This document shows, piece by piece, positions 52,001 through 61,633 of a stretch of 64,000 bases of DNA. Numbering within the stretch: the first letter of the stretch is position 1; each line of letters opens with the position of its first letter. This stretch comes from Montifringilla adamsi. Its lineage: Eukaryota; Chordata; Aves; Passeriformes; Passeridae. Location: the NCBI GenBank assembly GCA_017590115.1, contig JAGGNK010012559.1, positions 3,889,236-3,953,235 on the forward strand, given 5' to 3'. The notes under the pieces were generated by a model, which had not been told where the DNA came from, made no database searches, and was given only the letters and a program-made list of their open reading frames with translations. The position numbers and the translations under genes were made by a program.

Positions 52001-53230
52001 GGTGACGTGAGGCTGTATTTGGCACCCAGGGGCTCCTTGCAGGGAGCTGCGGTGTGTGTGGCCACAGCTCCCAGTGCTGAGTCACGGCCACGCCGTATCC
52101 AGCCAGCCCCTCCTGCCCACAACCAGACCCCCACTCACCCCTCACTTCCCTGTCCTCAGAGGGGGCAGGCCTGGGAACCCAGAAACACTCCCTGTACCTG
52201 CCATTGTCCCATTCCAACTGCAGATTTGGGGCTGGGAAGGTCACTGAAGTCAGGGTGCATCCCCTCTGTCACCCTGCTGTCGCCAAACTGTGCTGGGCAT
52301 GGGAAGCCCCCACAGCTCCCTTACACTGTCAAGCTCCCAGCTGAATCCCTCCTCCCATGGGCAAAGGCACCTCCAGCCTTCCCAGTCCAGAGCTGCCGTG
52401 TGGGGAGGGGGTGGGGAGGGGGTGAGAGGGGCCCAGGGTCCTGTGTCCTCCTCCTGGCCCCTCAAACGAGATGGGCAGGGGCACGTGGGTGTAGGGGGTG
52501 GGTGCCCCCCTACACTTGCTTCATGTGCACCAGTCTGAACCACTGCTCTGGCACATGGAAGATATGAGGATGTGGAGTCTGGGGGTCGTGGTGGATGCAG
52601 GGGGCAGGGGAATGAGTTGGTGCATCTTGACCCAGCACAACAGCAGCAGCAGCAGCAGCAGCAGGGGGAACCCTTGCCAAGCCAAGAGCCAGGGCTCAGG
52701 AGGATTCCCCTTTGGAAGTGGTTCCAAGCATAGGCACCCACCCTTGCCACCCGTCCGTGCTGGCCCGTGTTGTCTCACAGGACATGGCCCGTGGCTGTGC
52801 CCCCTTCTCCTCGCAGGTGCAGCTCCACAGGTTCACCCACAGACCAAACCACTGAGCATCAGCAGCATGCCAAAGCATCCCATCACCCTCAAAGGGCTGC
52901 CAAAACCCCCCAAAACACCAGCCTGAACACTCTGCAGACACCCAGGGGCTCTGGGTTCGAGGCACACACGGGCTGGCCATGGCTCCAAGCACGAGGAGCT
53001 ACAGGGTGGCTGCAGGCACAGGGGCCATCAGGGCAGTGCCTCTGCCTGGGCTGCACTGGAGAGAGGCCCTGGGGGAGGGCAGGAGGTGCTCCCCAGAACC
53101 CCTGCCCAGTCTCGGCTTTCACCATGGCCACTGGCTCCTTGCAGGATCTCACTGGGGCTGGAGGACACGGCCAGCAGAGGGACAGCCCCGTGCCCTGCGC
53201 CCCCAGCCCCGCGGCGCCGGCCTCTCCCTC
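49071..53230. other. GC-rich intergenic, possible primary-transcript region of the microRNAs
   Basis: No protein exon recognised. Holds a CAG microsatellite at about 52,638-52,663 and the donor copy (51,603-51,889 and 52,004-52,660) of a segment duplicated at 60,973-61,530. If the motif cluster at 48.9 kb is a promoter, this stretch would be transcribed as part of the pri-microRNA; that is inference only. Confidence 0.4.
52638..52663. repeat. CAG/AGC microsatellite
   Basis: Seven to eight uninterrupted AGC units, noncoding. A shorter version (about five units) occurs in the duplicate at about 61,515-61,533. Confidence 0.9.
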
Positions 53231-53309
53231 CCATCCCTACATACTTCTTCATATGCCCATATGGAGCCGGCCGGTGTTATGGAATGTTAAGAAGTATGTA
53301 TTTTTGGGC
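53231..53309 (+). ncRNA. mir-1b: microRNA miR-1b precursor
   Basis: Hairpin of the muscle microRNA miR-1/206 family. The 3' arm (53,280-53,301) begins TGGAATGTTAAGAAGTATGT: the family seed GGAAUGU is intact, and the TTAAGAAG form (instead of GTAAAGAAG of miR-1a) is the miR-1b type I recall from chicken. The 5' arm (53,239-53,261) starts ACATACTTCTTCATATGCCC and pairs with the 3' arm across a GC-rich loop. It represses translation of many messages in heart and skeletal muscle. It is followed 113 bp later by miR-133c on the same strand, the usual bicistronic arrangement. The open frame that spans it is spurious. Confidence 0.95.
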
Positions 53310-53372
53310 TGGGACCCCCACAGCAGGAGCCCCCATCACCAGCAGCGGCCAGACGGCACCTCCGGAGAGACG

Positions 53373-53455
53373 ATGCGTCCCCTGGGGCTGGTAAAAAGGA
53401 ACCAGATCAACTTGCAACTGGATTTGGTCCCCTTCAACCAGCTGCAGCGGCGCAT
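53373..53455 (+). ncRNA. mir-133c: microRNA miR-133c precursor
   Basis: Hairpin of the miR-133 family, partner of miR-1 in muscle. The 3' arm (53,423-53,445) begins TTTGGTCCCCTTCAACCAGC and carries the miR-133 seed; the 5' arm (53,387-53,407) is GCTGGTAAAAAGGAACCAGA-type and pairs with it. The base of the stem closes with ATGCG (53,373-53,377) against CGCAT (53,451-53,455). Together with miR-1b this is the fourth vertebrate miR-1/133 cluster, absent from mammals as far as I recall. Confidence 0.93.
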
Positions 53456-53672
53456 GAGCTACGGCACCAGCTGGCCCTGACCGCTGCCGCCGTGCTGCCC
53501 CGAGCAGGCTGGGGCTGAGGAGCGGCTGCCGGGAGCGGGACAGAGGGGGGTGCGGAGAGGGGCTTCGGCTGGTTTTTGAGGCTGCCCAGTGGGGAGGAGG
53601 CAGGCAGAGCGGCTTCACATCTGCTCTCCGGTCTCCTGTGGGTGGTGGTTAGAGTCGCGGAGTTTCAGCGTT

Positions 53673-54209
53673 CCCAAAGCTGCCGGGGAAGCGCCCCGTG
53701 AAGCCGCAGGAGCCCTGGCACAGGCCTGAGCCGCACCCAACCCGGCGCGGCCTTCCCCCTCAGCTCCCGCCGCTCCCGCCCGAGCCCTTCGGGCCGAAAG
53801 GGCTCCTGAGCGGACAGCCCAGGGTGGGAACCCGAGCACGGGAGAGCTCCAGCACCGCTCTAGCAGAGACAGCCACATCAAGAGTTAACCCGAACGTGAA
53901 ACTGAACGAGCGGTTTCAGAAAATTCTGGAATGTCTGGTGATCCACCCCTCCCTGTCGGGATATACCCGGCCGTTTCCCTTCCTTCCTCCGAGCACAACA
54001 GACACAACAGAGGCTGGTGGGGAGGGGAGCCGCGGTCCCACGGTGCGTGTTTGGGGACAGCAGCCTTTCTCTGAGGTAGGGACAGTCATGGGGGGCTGCT
54101 CCCCTCACCGGGCCACCACCACTCAGAGCAGCCACCGAGCCCTGGGCCGGGCAGGAGCTTGGGCAGGGAATGGGGGGGTCTCTGTTTTTAAGGTGCGGTG
54201 GGCGGCCAG
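53673..54209 (+). repeat. Segmental duplication, donor copy (IFI-array promoter block)
   Basis: This block is nearly identical to 61,634-62,169 (same strand, offset about 7,960). It includes the ISRE-like motif and the 5' UTR exon with its donor. Only scattered substitutions are seen (for example GTCTGG/ATCTGG, GATATACCC/AAATATCC), so the event is recent or the copies have been homogenised. Confidence 0.9.
53897..53918 (+). promoter_or_regulatory. ISRE/IRF-like element, array gene 1
   Basis: GTGAAACTGAACGAGCGGTTTC: GAAACTGAAC is one step from the ISRE core GAAANNGAAAC, followed by an inverted GGTTTC half-site. It lies about 160 bp before the donor of the presumed noncoding first exon (54,076) and is conserved at the same place in the other array promoters. 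Interferon responsiveness is inferred from motif and family. Confidence 0.5.
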
Positions 54210-54362
54210 CTGGGTGGGAGAGGGGTGGCTGGGGGCGATCGTGCAGGGCAGCAAAGCCCCGCTGACCCCACCTGCTGCCTACAGAAAAAAAATCTTGTTC
54301 TTGCTTACCAAGGTACTGGGATTAGAGCAGACTGAGCAGCTCTTACTCCCAGCCAGCTGACC

Positions 54363-55532
54363 ATGGGTAAGTTGCATGGCTCGTGGGGTGGGGGCTGTGG
54401 GCGCTGATGTAGGACAGAACTGGGGGGGCACAGAGACCCTGGGGTTCGCCCCTTCTCCCCTCTCCTCCCGGGTGTCTGCAGGGCTGAAAGAGGGCAGTGC
54501 TGGGAGAGCGGCTGCGGCCAGAGGGAACCTGCCCTGCCTGGCACAGGGCACTGGGCTCCAGCCGAGAGGAGCTTTGGTGCCCGCACTCCTGCCCAGCTGC
54601 CATTTTCTTTCTTAGGCTTTCTTCCAGTTGCCGTGGTATTTCTTGCAGGACTCGTCATAGGCGTTGCACTTACAGGTGAGAGTTTGTCACGAGATGAGCA
54701 GCAGTCGGCTTGGCTTGTGGTGCTGCTGAGGGGGAAAAGGCAGCTCTGGCTGCTGCCTGGAATTCTGCCTGCCCCCGCTGCTGCAGCCCTGCACACTGTT
54801 CCTCTCCTGCCGCCCATGGGTGTCCCTGTCCCGGCACCCCCAGCCCTTGCTCCCCGCTCTGGTCCCTGGGTGCTTTTGGGGAGGCCGGTTCTGGTGCTGG
54901 TGGCAGGGGGATATGTGGGTCACAGAGGGGACACTAATGCTGCTCTGCCCTCCCTGCAGCGCTTGCAAGGAATAAGCCCGTGGACTTCACTATAAATTCC
55001 ACGGGTCTGCATCTCTGTGTTGGTGAGTGGGGAGGGCAGGGGGGCTGGGCTGTGCTGGGTGGAACACGGGGTTGTAGCCTGGGCTTACTCTGAAGCCAAA
55101 GCAGCCCTTGAAGCCATCACTGCTCTGAATGTGCCCAAAGTGTGGCAAAGGGATCCATCCCAAGGTAGTGGGAAGAGCCAGGATGTGCTGGGGTAGGAGT
55201 CACTGCTGAGGGCAGCTGGGGCTGTGCAGGCAGGTGACTTCTCTGTGCAAGAACGACTGTGTCAACTGGTAGTGGTCAGAGGCGGAAAAGGAGAGCAGAA
55301 AGGGGTTGGGTGTGCTCAGGAAACAGAGCTCCCTGCAAGCCAGCTCTCTGACACACACTGGGGAGACCCTTGCTGGAGAGACATTTTTGGCTGTGCCTGC
55401 CTTGTGCTTGTCCATCAGCAGGCAGCCTCGATGCTTCTGGGACATGACTCTCCTGTCTTTACAGGGGAAAAACAAGAGGACGATCCTCCAAAGAGCAGCC
55501 CATACAATGAGGTCCTGAAGAAGGACTCCTGA
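54363..55532 (+). CDS. Putative hydrophobic microprotein, IFI6/ISG12-array gene 1 (64 aa)
   Basis: Not a gene I recognise by name. Model: noncoding exon ending 54,075; 5' UTR exon from 54,313; coding exons 54363-54366 (ATGG), 54616-54675, 54960-55022, 55465-55532, all phase 1, total 195 nt. The product starts MGFLPVAVVFLAGLVIGVAL (a membrane segment or uncleaved signal), then ARNK, an N-S-T glycosylation sequon, an acidic EDD stretch and a tail SSPYNEVLKKDS whose SPYNEV fits the ITIM pattern. It lacks the ISG12 domain. Splice sites, introns and promoter are shared with the IFI6-like gene downstream, so it is a paralogue whose coding exons have diverged or been swapped. Topology is uncertain; positive charge after the helix favours a cytoplasmic tail. 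Poly(A) signal at 55,948. Confidence 0.55.
54727..54959 (+). repeat. Conserved intron module, copy 1 of 4
   Basis: About 230 bp running from GGCAGCTCTGGCTGCTGCCT to the acceptor CCCTGCAG. Near-identical copies lie at 57,797-58,029, 59,157-59,386 and 63,197-63,426, always as the intron between hydrophobic exon 2 and the next exon. By eye, copies 1 and 2 are about 95 percent identical. Confidence 0.9.
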
Positions 55533-55947
55533 TTACCATGGCTAGTGAACAGAAACATATTTCCTTCCTTCCAAGAGGTCTGATTGATGTCTTCCCACTG
55601 CAGGAACTGGAAAGCTGTTGTATTGTGCTTTTTGTTTTATTAGTAGGTTTATGGTTTGATTTGTAATTTCGTTGATTTCTTTATGCTGTTTTCCTTTTGT
55701 CTCCACCTTTTCCCAGTTATTTTTTCAGCTAGTTTCTGTTTCTCCAGTCTTTAGCAGTTTACTGAAACTGTTTTTCTTCCCTTGGAATTTTATTGGTTCA
55801 TACATTGTGATCCTCGCCTGGTTTTTACTCCCAATTCTCCTGATTTGTTGAAGATTGTACCTTCCCCTGAGACCTGCCCACACATATAAGTTTTTGTTTG
55901 CCCCTTGATCGGGGTCCTGGGAGAGGAAAAGGGGAAGTTTACCATCA

Positions 55948-55953
55948 AATAAA
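55948..55953 (+). terminator. Polyadenylation signal AATAAA, array gene 1
   Basis: AATAAA 416 nt after the stop codon of array gene 1, preceded by T-rich 3' UTR sequence. It is copied in the tandem repeat at 56,610-56,615. Confidence 0.6.
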
Positions 55954-56310
55954 GTTACCCTTGGACCCGTGTGCTTCCCTGTGTTTTATAAGGCGCCGAA
56001 ACATTTGGCACATGGGATTCAACAGAGCTCCAGGGGGAATCTGCCCCCCCCCCACCCCCCACCTTGTCATCAGCTAGCTGGGGGAAAGAGAAGCAGCAGA
56101 AAGCCACCAGTGACCCACAGCTGACCCATAAAAAATTAGGATTGCCTTGATCAATCAATGCTTTGAAATCTTTAATAAAAGTGCATTGCGGGTGTGGGTG
56201 TGTGTGGTGGTGCTTGATGTGCATCGTGGCTCAGGTTCCTGCCCCAGAGCTGGGGATTTGCCGTGCTCCAGAAAGGGATTGCAGCAGGCAGCAACATCAA
56301 GACTTAACCA

Positions 56311-56330
56311 GAAACGAAACTGAGCGAGCG
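56311..56330 (+). promoter_or_regulatory. ISRE/IRF-like element, tandem copy 1
   Basis: GAAACGAAACTGAGCGAGCG, two GAAA half-sites with a one-base spacer followed by CTGAG. Homologous to the motif at 53,897. Because the downstream donor at 56,488 is destroyed in this copy, it may act only as an extra enhancer. Confidence 0.45.
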
Positions 56331-56972
56331 TTTTCCTTGCTGATTTATCGGAAATCAGCTGACCGGCCACACCTACCTCTACGTTTCCTGCAGCCCTTGG
56401 CTCCTCAGAGCACAACACACCCGAGAGGTTGATGTGAGGAGCCGCGGAGCCGCGGTGCGTGTTTGGGGACAGCAGCCTTTCTCTGAGGGGGGGACAGTCA
56501 TGGGGGGTGTTGAAGATTGTACCTTCCCCTGAGACCTGCCCACACATATAAGTTTTTGTTTGCCCCTTGATCGGGGTCCTGGGAGAGGAAAAGGGGAAGT
56601 TTACCATCAAATAAAGTTACCCTTGGACCCGTGTGCTTCCCTGTGTTTTATAAGGCGCCGAAACATTTGGCACATGGGATTCAACAGAGCTCCAGGGGGA
56701 ATCTGCCCCCCCCCCACCCCCCACCTTGTCATCAGCTAGCTGGGGGAAAGAGAAGCAGCAGAAAGCCACCAGTGACCCACAGCTGACCCATAAAAAATTA
56801 GGATTGCCTTGATCAATCAATGCTTTGAAATCTTTAATAAAAGTGCATTGCGGGTGTGGGTGTGTGTGGTGGTGCTTGATGTGCATCGTGGCTCAGGTTC
56901 CTGCCCCAGAGCTGGGGATTTGCCGTGCTCCAGAAAGGGATTGCAGCAGGCAGCAACATCAAGACTTAACCA

Positions 56973-56992
56973 GAAACGAAACTGAGCGAGCG
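56973..56992 (+). promoter_or_regulatory. ISRE/IRF-like element, IFI6-like gene promoter
   Basis: Second tandem copy of the GAAACGAAACTGAG motif, located about 160 bp before an intact 5' UTR exon donor (57,150) of the IFI6-like gene. Spacing to the exon matches array genes 1 and 4. Confidence 0.5.
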
Positions 56993-57432
56993 TTTTCCTT
57001 GCTGATTTATCGGAAATCAGCTGACCGGCCACACCTACCTCTACGTTTCCTGCAGCCCTTGGCTCCTCAGAGCACAACACACCCGAGAGGTTGATGTGAG
57101 GAGCCGCGGAGCCGCGGTGCGTGTTTGGGGACAGCAGCCTTTCTCTGAGGTAGGGACAGTCATGGGGGGCAGCTCACCTCGCTGCACCACCACCACGCAG
57201 AGCAGCCAGCGAGCCCTGGGCCGGGCAGGCGCTTGGGCTTGGAGGAGGGGGTCTCTTCTTGTGAGGGGAGGGGTCTCTTGGGTGGGAGAGAGGTTGATGG
57301 GGGCGATCGCGCAGGGCAGCAAAGCCCCGCTGATCCCACCTGCTGCCTATGCAAAAAAAATCTCGTTCTCGTTTCCCAAGGGACCGGGATTAGAGCAGAC
57401 ACATCGCAGCTCTGGCTCCTGTCCGGATAACC

Positions 57433-59851
57433 ATGGGTAAGCTGTGAGACTCGTGGGGTGGGAGCCTTGGGTCCTGACAGGGGCAGCTCGCGGGGGGCAC
57501 AGAGACCCTGGGGTTCGCCCCCTTTCCCCTCTCCTCCCGGGTGTCTGCAGCGCTGAAGGAGGGCGGTGCTGGGAGAGCTGCTGCTGCCAGAGGGAACCTG
57601 CCCTGCCTGGCACAGGGCACTGGGCTGCAGCTGAGAGGGGCTTTAGTGCCCACACTGCTGCCCTTCTGCCGTTTTCCTTCTTAGGTACAAGTGTAGTCAC
57701 CGTTGCAATCATCACTCTACTCGTCACTGGATGTACAGTTGTAGGTAAGAATTTGGCACGGGGTGAGCAGTGCTCAGGTTTGCTGGTTGTGCTGCTGAGA
57801 GGGAAGGGGCAGCTCTGGCTGCTGCCTGGAATTCTGCCTGCCCCCGCTGCTGCAGCCCTGCACACTGTTCCTCTCCTGCCACCCATGGGTGTCCCTGTCC
57901 CTGCACCCCCAGCCCTCGCTCCCCGCTCTGGTCCCTGGGTGCTTTTGGGGAGGCCGGTTCTGGTGCTGGTGGCAGGGGGACATGTGGGTCACAAAGGGCA
58001 CCCTAACGCTGTTTTGTCCTCCCTTGCAGGAGCAGCAGCAAAGGATCACACGTCTGAGGGTGAGTGGGGAGGGCAGGGGGGCTGGGCTGTGCTGGGTGGA
58101 ACACGGGGTTGTAGCCTGGGCTCACTCTGAAGCCAAAGCAGCCCTTGAAGCCATCACTGGTCTGAAGGTAACTGTGGGAAAGGGATCCATCCCAAGGTAG
58201 TGGGAAGAGCCAGGATGTGCTGGGGTAGGTGTTAGGCCTGAATGCATCAGGGGCTGTGCAGGCAGGTGACTGCTCTGTGGCAAGAACTCCTGTGTCCACT
58301 GGCAGCACTGGTCAGAGGTGGATATGGAGAGTAGAAAGGGGCTGGGTATTCTCATGGAGCAGAGCTCACTGCAGGCCAAATCTCCGGCAGAGAATGGGGA
58401 GACCCTGGGGAGACCTAGCAGTCTTCCAGGTGCCCCCGTAGCCCAAACCACTGATCCTCAGCTGCATCCTGGAGTATCCCATCACCCACAAAGGGCAGCC
58501 ACCCTCCAAAACACCAGCTTGAGCATCCTCCACCCACTGAGGGGCTCTGGGTCTGAGGCCAACATGGGTTGGGCATGGCTGAAAATACGAGGAGCTCCAT
58601 GCTCATGGGGTGGCTGTGGGCACAGGGGTCATCTGGGCAGTGCAGGTGACAGACTGGGCTGACACGTGTTGTGTGTCCCATGCTGTTCTGGGTTGGTGGG
58701 TGCAGTGGGCAGGGCAGGGCAGGGTGGGTTGGCACTCCGGGGTGTGCCCCTTCTCCCTGTTCCTCCCAGCCTGGGGGGACAGTGGGACCCACCCCACCAG
58801 TGGCCTTTTCCCAGGGGTTTTCAAGGGCTGAAGGCACATGAAGGCAGGGGGAGACTGGAGGAGCTGCTGCTGGCTCTGGGACCCTGCTCTGCCTGGCACA
58901 GAGTGCTCAGCACTGCTCTGGGGGGCTCAGCTGTCCATGCTCATGTCCTTCCTGCCCTCCTGTCATTTTCTTTCTCAGGGGAGAACAGGAGTGTCATTGG
59001 AGGTGTCATTGGAGCCACAGTGGGAGCAGGTGAGGGTCTGGCACTGCATGAGCAGCGCTTGGGCTCACTGCCCGGTCCCAGCCCCGCGTGGTCCTGGGGA
59101 CTGGGCTGGGCTGGGGGCTGCAAGAACCGGGGCTGGGAAGAATTGGGGTGCAGGCAGGAGGAAGGGGCAGCTCTGGCTGCTGCCTGGAATTCTGCCTGCC
59201 CCCGCTGCTGCAGCCCTGCACACTGTTCCTCTCCTGCCGCCCATGGGTGTCCCTGTCCCTGCACCCCCAGCCCTCGCTCCCCGCTCTGGTCCCTGAGTGC
59301 TTTTGGGGAGGCTGGTTCTGGTGCTGGTGGCAGGGGGAGATGTGGGTCACAGAGGGCACCCTGACACTGCTCTGCCCTCCCTGCAGGACTGGCACTGGTT
59401 GGCCTCCCAGTGTGCCTCGGCGCGCTGGGGTTCACCGGGGCCGGCATCGCCGCTGGCTCCATCGCTGCCAAGATGATGTCGGCAGCTGCCATCGCCAACG
59501 GCGGCGGAGTGGCTGCCGGCAGCACCGTGGCCGTGCTGCAGTCCATCGGTGAGTGGGGAGGGCAGGGGAGCTGGGCTTCATCTCCATGGCAGGGAGCACG
59601 GGCTGGCTCTAGAGCCAAAGCAGCCCTTCAACTCCTCCCTGCTCTGAATTGCTGCAAACTCTCGGGGCTCTCCCTGCCCGGGAGGAGTCCTTGGCTGGCT
59701 GTGCCCCAGCAGGCAGCCTTGATGCTCCTGGGAGTTCACATCTCAATTTGTCTTTGCAGGAGCTGCAGGCCTTTCTGTTGGTGCCAAAGCTGGGCTGACA
59801 GCTGTGCTGGGTGCAGCTGGTGCAGCAAGCGGTGAGTTGCTCTCTGAGTGA
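57433..59851 (+). CDS. Interferon alpha-inducible IFI6/IFI27-like protein (ISG12 family)
   Basis: Small hydrophobic interferon-stimulated protein; family members sit in mitochondria, ER or nuclear envelope and modulate apoptosis and antiviral responses. Coding exons: 57433-57436 (ATGG), 57685-57744, 58030-58059, 58979-59029, 59387-59548, 59760-59851, all phase 1, 399 nt (132 aa). The first part, [20 protein letters not shown], is a signal peptide or helix as in IFI6; a short linker [10 protein letters not shown] follows; then the ISG12 domain with [34 protein letters not shown] and VLQSIGAAGL. The end is uncertain: read-through to TGA at 59,851, or splicing at 59,831 to an exon at 60,311 (stop 60,330), which also gives 132 aa. 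The exon at 58,979 is flanked by the same introns as exon 2, so the gene carries an internal exon-pair duplication. Joining of the first three coding exons to the ISG12 exons is inferred from phase and lack of a separate promoter. Confidence 0.75.
57797..58029 (+). repeat. Conserved intron module, copy 2 of 4
   Basis: Same module in the IFI6-like gene between exons 57,685-57,744 and 58,030-58,059. Confidence 0.9.
59157..59386 (+). repeat. Conserved intron module, copy 3 of 4
   Basis: Same module directly before the ISG12 domain exon. Its presence shows that the exon at 58,979-59,029 occupies the exon 2 position of an internal duplicate. Confidence 0.9.
59386..59390 (+). other. Acceptor boundary of the ISG12 domain exon
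   Basis: CCCTGCAG|GACTGG marks the start of the 162-nt exon holding most of the ISG12 domain. The preceding intron (59,030-59,386) contains the same roughly 230-bp module found in the second introns of the other array genes. Confidence 0.7.
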
Positions 59852-60310
59852 AAGAAACCTCCAAGTGACAAACCTAAAAAAGGATAAAAACCCAAGTGAC
59901 AAACCCAAGAAAAAATAACTCAGGTAACAAACACGAGGAGGAGACAACTGCAGATAAGCAACCCAAGAGAAGCCAAGCAGGTTCCTGATCCCAAGGCCTT
60001 GCCATGCACAGTTGCAGGTGCTGGAAAACCCCCTGAGGGCAGCAGGGGCTGTGCAGGGAGATGACTGCTCTGTGGCAAAAACTCCTGTGTCCACTGGCAG
60101 CAGTGGTCAGATTTAGAAAGTGAAAGCAGAAAGGGGTTGGATGGGCTCAGAGAGCAGAGTTCACTGCTAGACCAACTCCCTGGCACAGTCCATGGAGACT
60201 CTTGCCTCTACAACCCAGGAGAAGTCCTTGGCTGTCCCTGCCTTGTGCTTGTCCTTCAGCAGACAGTGTCATCAATAATCCTGGAACTTCACACTTCTGT
60301 GTCTTTACAG

Positions 60311-60560
60311 AGGGGCGAAAAATTGCATGACTCTGCCCTCCGAGCAGCACCCAAGAGCATGCAGACCACAGAAACAACTTCCTCTGTTCCACAAGGGAGG
60401 AAAAGCAAGATTCCTTCATTCCAAGCATGCGGATTCATCTTCAAACAGCAGGTGGTGGAAGGGGAAATCCTTCCCACAACTTCACTGTAACTGGTTTAGA
60501 TTAATTTTACTCATAAAATCATGTTAAACAATAAATGAACAGTGCCAGCATATCTGTGTA
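60311..60560 (+). other. Terminal exon and poly(A) signal of the IFI6-like gene
   Basis: A CTTTACAG acceptor at 60,303-60,310 aligns with the last-exon acceptors of array gene 1 (55,464) and gene 4 (63,955). Spliced after 59,831 it would add SEGRKIA and stop at 60,330. AATAAA at 60,530-60,535 is the likely polyadenylation signal. Confidence 0.5.
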
Positions 60561-60575
60561 GTGGTGATTGTTGTG

Positions 60576-60950
60576 TGTCCTGGCTCAGGTTCCTGCCCCA
60601 CAGCTGGGCATTTCCCGTGCTCCAGGAAGGGATTGCAGCAGGCAGTGTTTCCAGCCTTGCTCCCTGTCCCCCTGCCCAGCCAGGGGCTTCATTTCTTCCA
60701 ACAGCATGGACTAGAATGCCCCCACTGACCAGCAGCTGCCCCTTTAACAGATTTGGATGGCTTCGATCAATCAATGCTTTGAAAGTTTTAATAAAAGTGC
60801 ATTGCTGGTAAGGGTGTGTGTGGTGGTGCTTGATGTGCATCGTGGCTCAGGTTCCTGCCCCACAGCTGGGCATTTCCCGTGCTCCAGGAAGGGATTGCAG
60901 CAGGCAGTGTTTCCAGCCTTGCTCCCTGTCCCCCTGCCCAGCCAGGGGCT
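60576..60950 (+). repeat. Local duplication in spacer after the IFI6-like gene
   Basis: The 108-113 bp segment starting GGCTCAGGTTCCTGCCCCAC at about 60,581 is repeated exactly at about 60,845. Between the copies lies a TTTAATAAAAGTGCATTG module (AATAAA at 60,790) also present in the 662-bp tandem unit (56,174; 56,836). Confidence 0.85.
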
Positions 60951-60972
60951 GGCTCCCACTGCAGCCTGACAG

Positions 60973-61533
60973 TCCTGGCAGTCCCTGGGAGCCCGGCACT
61001 GCTGCAGCAAATGCTCAGGGCAGCATGGCACTGCACTGCAGGGCCGGCAGAGCCCCAGGGGTGCAGTGGGTGCATCTCTGCAGCCTCGGGCTCAGGACAC
61101 CCACTCTCTTTGATTTGGGGTGGGACAGGGGAGCTGCTCCTGCCAGACACGCTGTGCCCCACTGCTCCTGCTGGGCTGGGCACGTGTCTTGGCTCCTGGG
61201 AGCCGTGTCTGGGGATCCTCAGGGCTGGATGCCTGGGGACCAGCCATGGGGGAGCTCCTGGATGTGAGGTTGTACTTGGCACCCAGGGCACCTTGCAGGG
61301 AGCTGTGGCATGTGTGGCCGTGGCTCCCTGTGCTGAATCACTGCAAACGAGGTGGGCAGGGGCATGGGGCTGTGGGAGGTGGTTGTCCCCCTACGCTGGC
61401 CCAGCTGCACCAACCCTCAACCAGTGCTCTGACAAATGGACAGGTACGTGTGGAATTTGGGGTTCCTGCAGGGTGCAGGGTTGCAGGGGAATGACTTGGT
61501 GCATCCTGACCCAGCACAGCAGCAGCAGCAGCA
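60973..61533 (+). repeat. Segmental duplication, acceptor copy of 51,603-52,660
   Basis: 60,973-61,261 matches 51,603-51,889 almost perfectly. The copy then continues with pieces matching 52,004-52,085 and 52,463-52,655, missing what lies between. After the AGC microsatellite the copy jumps to sequence matching 53,545 onward, so the microRNA-bearing interval is absent. Confidence 0.85.
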
Positions 61534-61633
61534 CACTGGGTGTGCAGAGAGGGGTTTTGGCTGGTTTTGAGACTGCCTGGGGGGGAGGACACAGGCAGAG
61601 CGCTTCAGCTCTGCTCTCCACAGTTTCATGGAT

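Larger units (their letters stand above)
55848..57171 (+). repeat. 662-bp tandem duplication (two copies)
   Basis: Copy 1 is 55,848-56,509 and copy 2 is 56,510-57,171, identical as far as read except at the distal end. Each unit holds the 3' end and AATAAA of array gene 1, a second AATAAA (56,174; 56,836), a C-run, the intergenic spacer and the ISRE-like promoter plus 5' UTR exon of the next gene. At the end of copy 1 the donor GTAGGG is replaced by GGGGGG (56,488), while copy 2 keeps it (57,150). Could be a true duplication or an assembly artefact. Confidence 0.95.

Noticed and set aside
52767..53480. 237-aa plus-strand open frame ending in a conserved-looking tail (RNQINLQLDLVPFNQLQ)
   Set aside because: The conserved look comes from the miR-133c hairpin underneath; the frame also runs through miR-1b. 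Not a protein gene.
55955..56886. Two identical 89-aa minus-strand frames (55,955-56,224 and 56,617-56,886), and likewise two on the plus strand
   Set aside because: Identical only because of the 662-bp tandem DNA duplication; no start context, splice or family support.
58600..58979. A separate first exon and promoter for the ISG12-domain exons
   Set aside because: No ATGG/GTAAG micro-exon or ISRE-like motif could be found; this stretch matches the spacer repeat seen near 52.85-53.04 kb instead.
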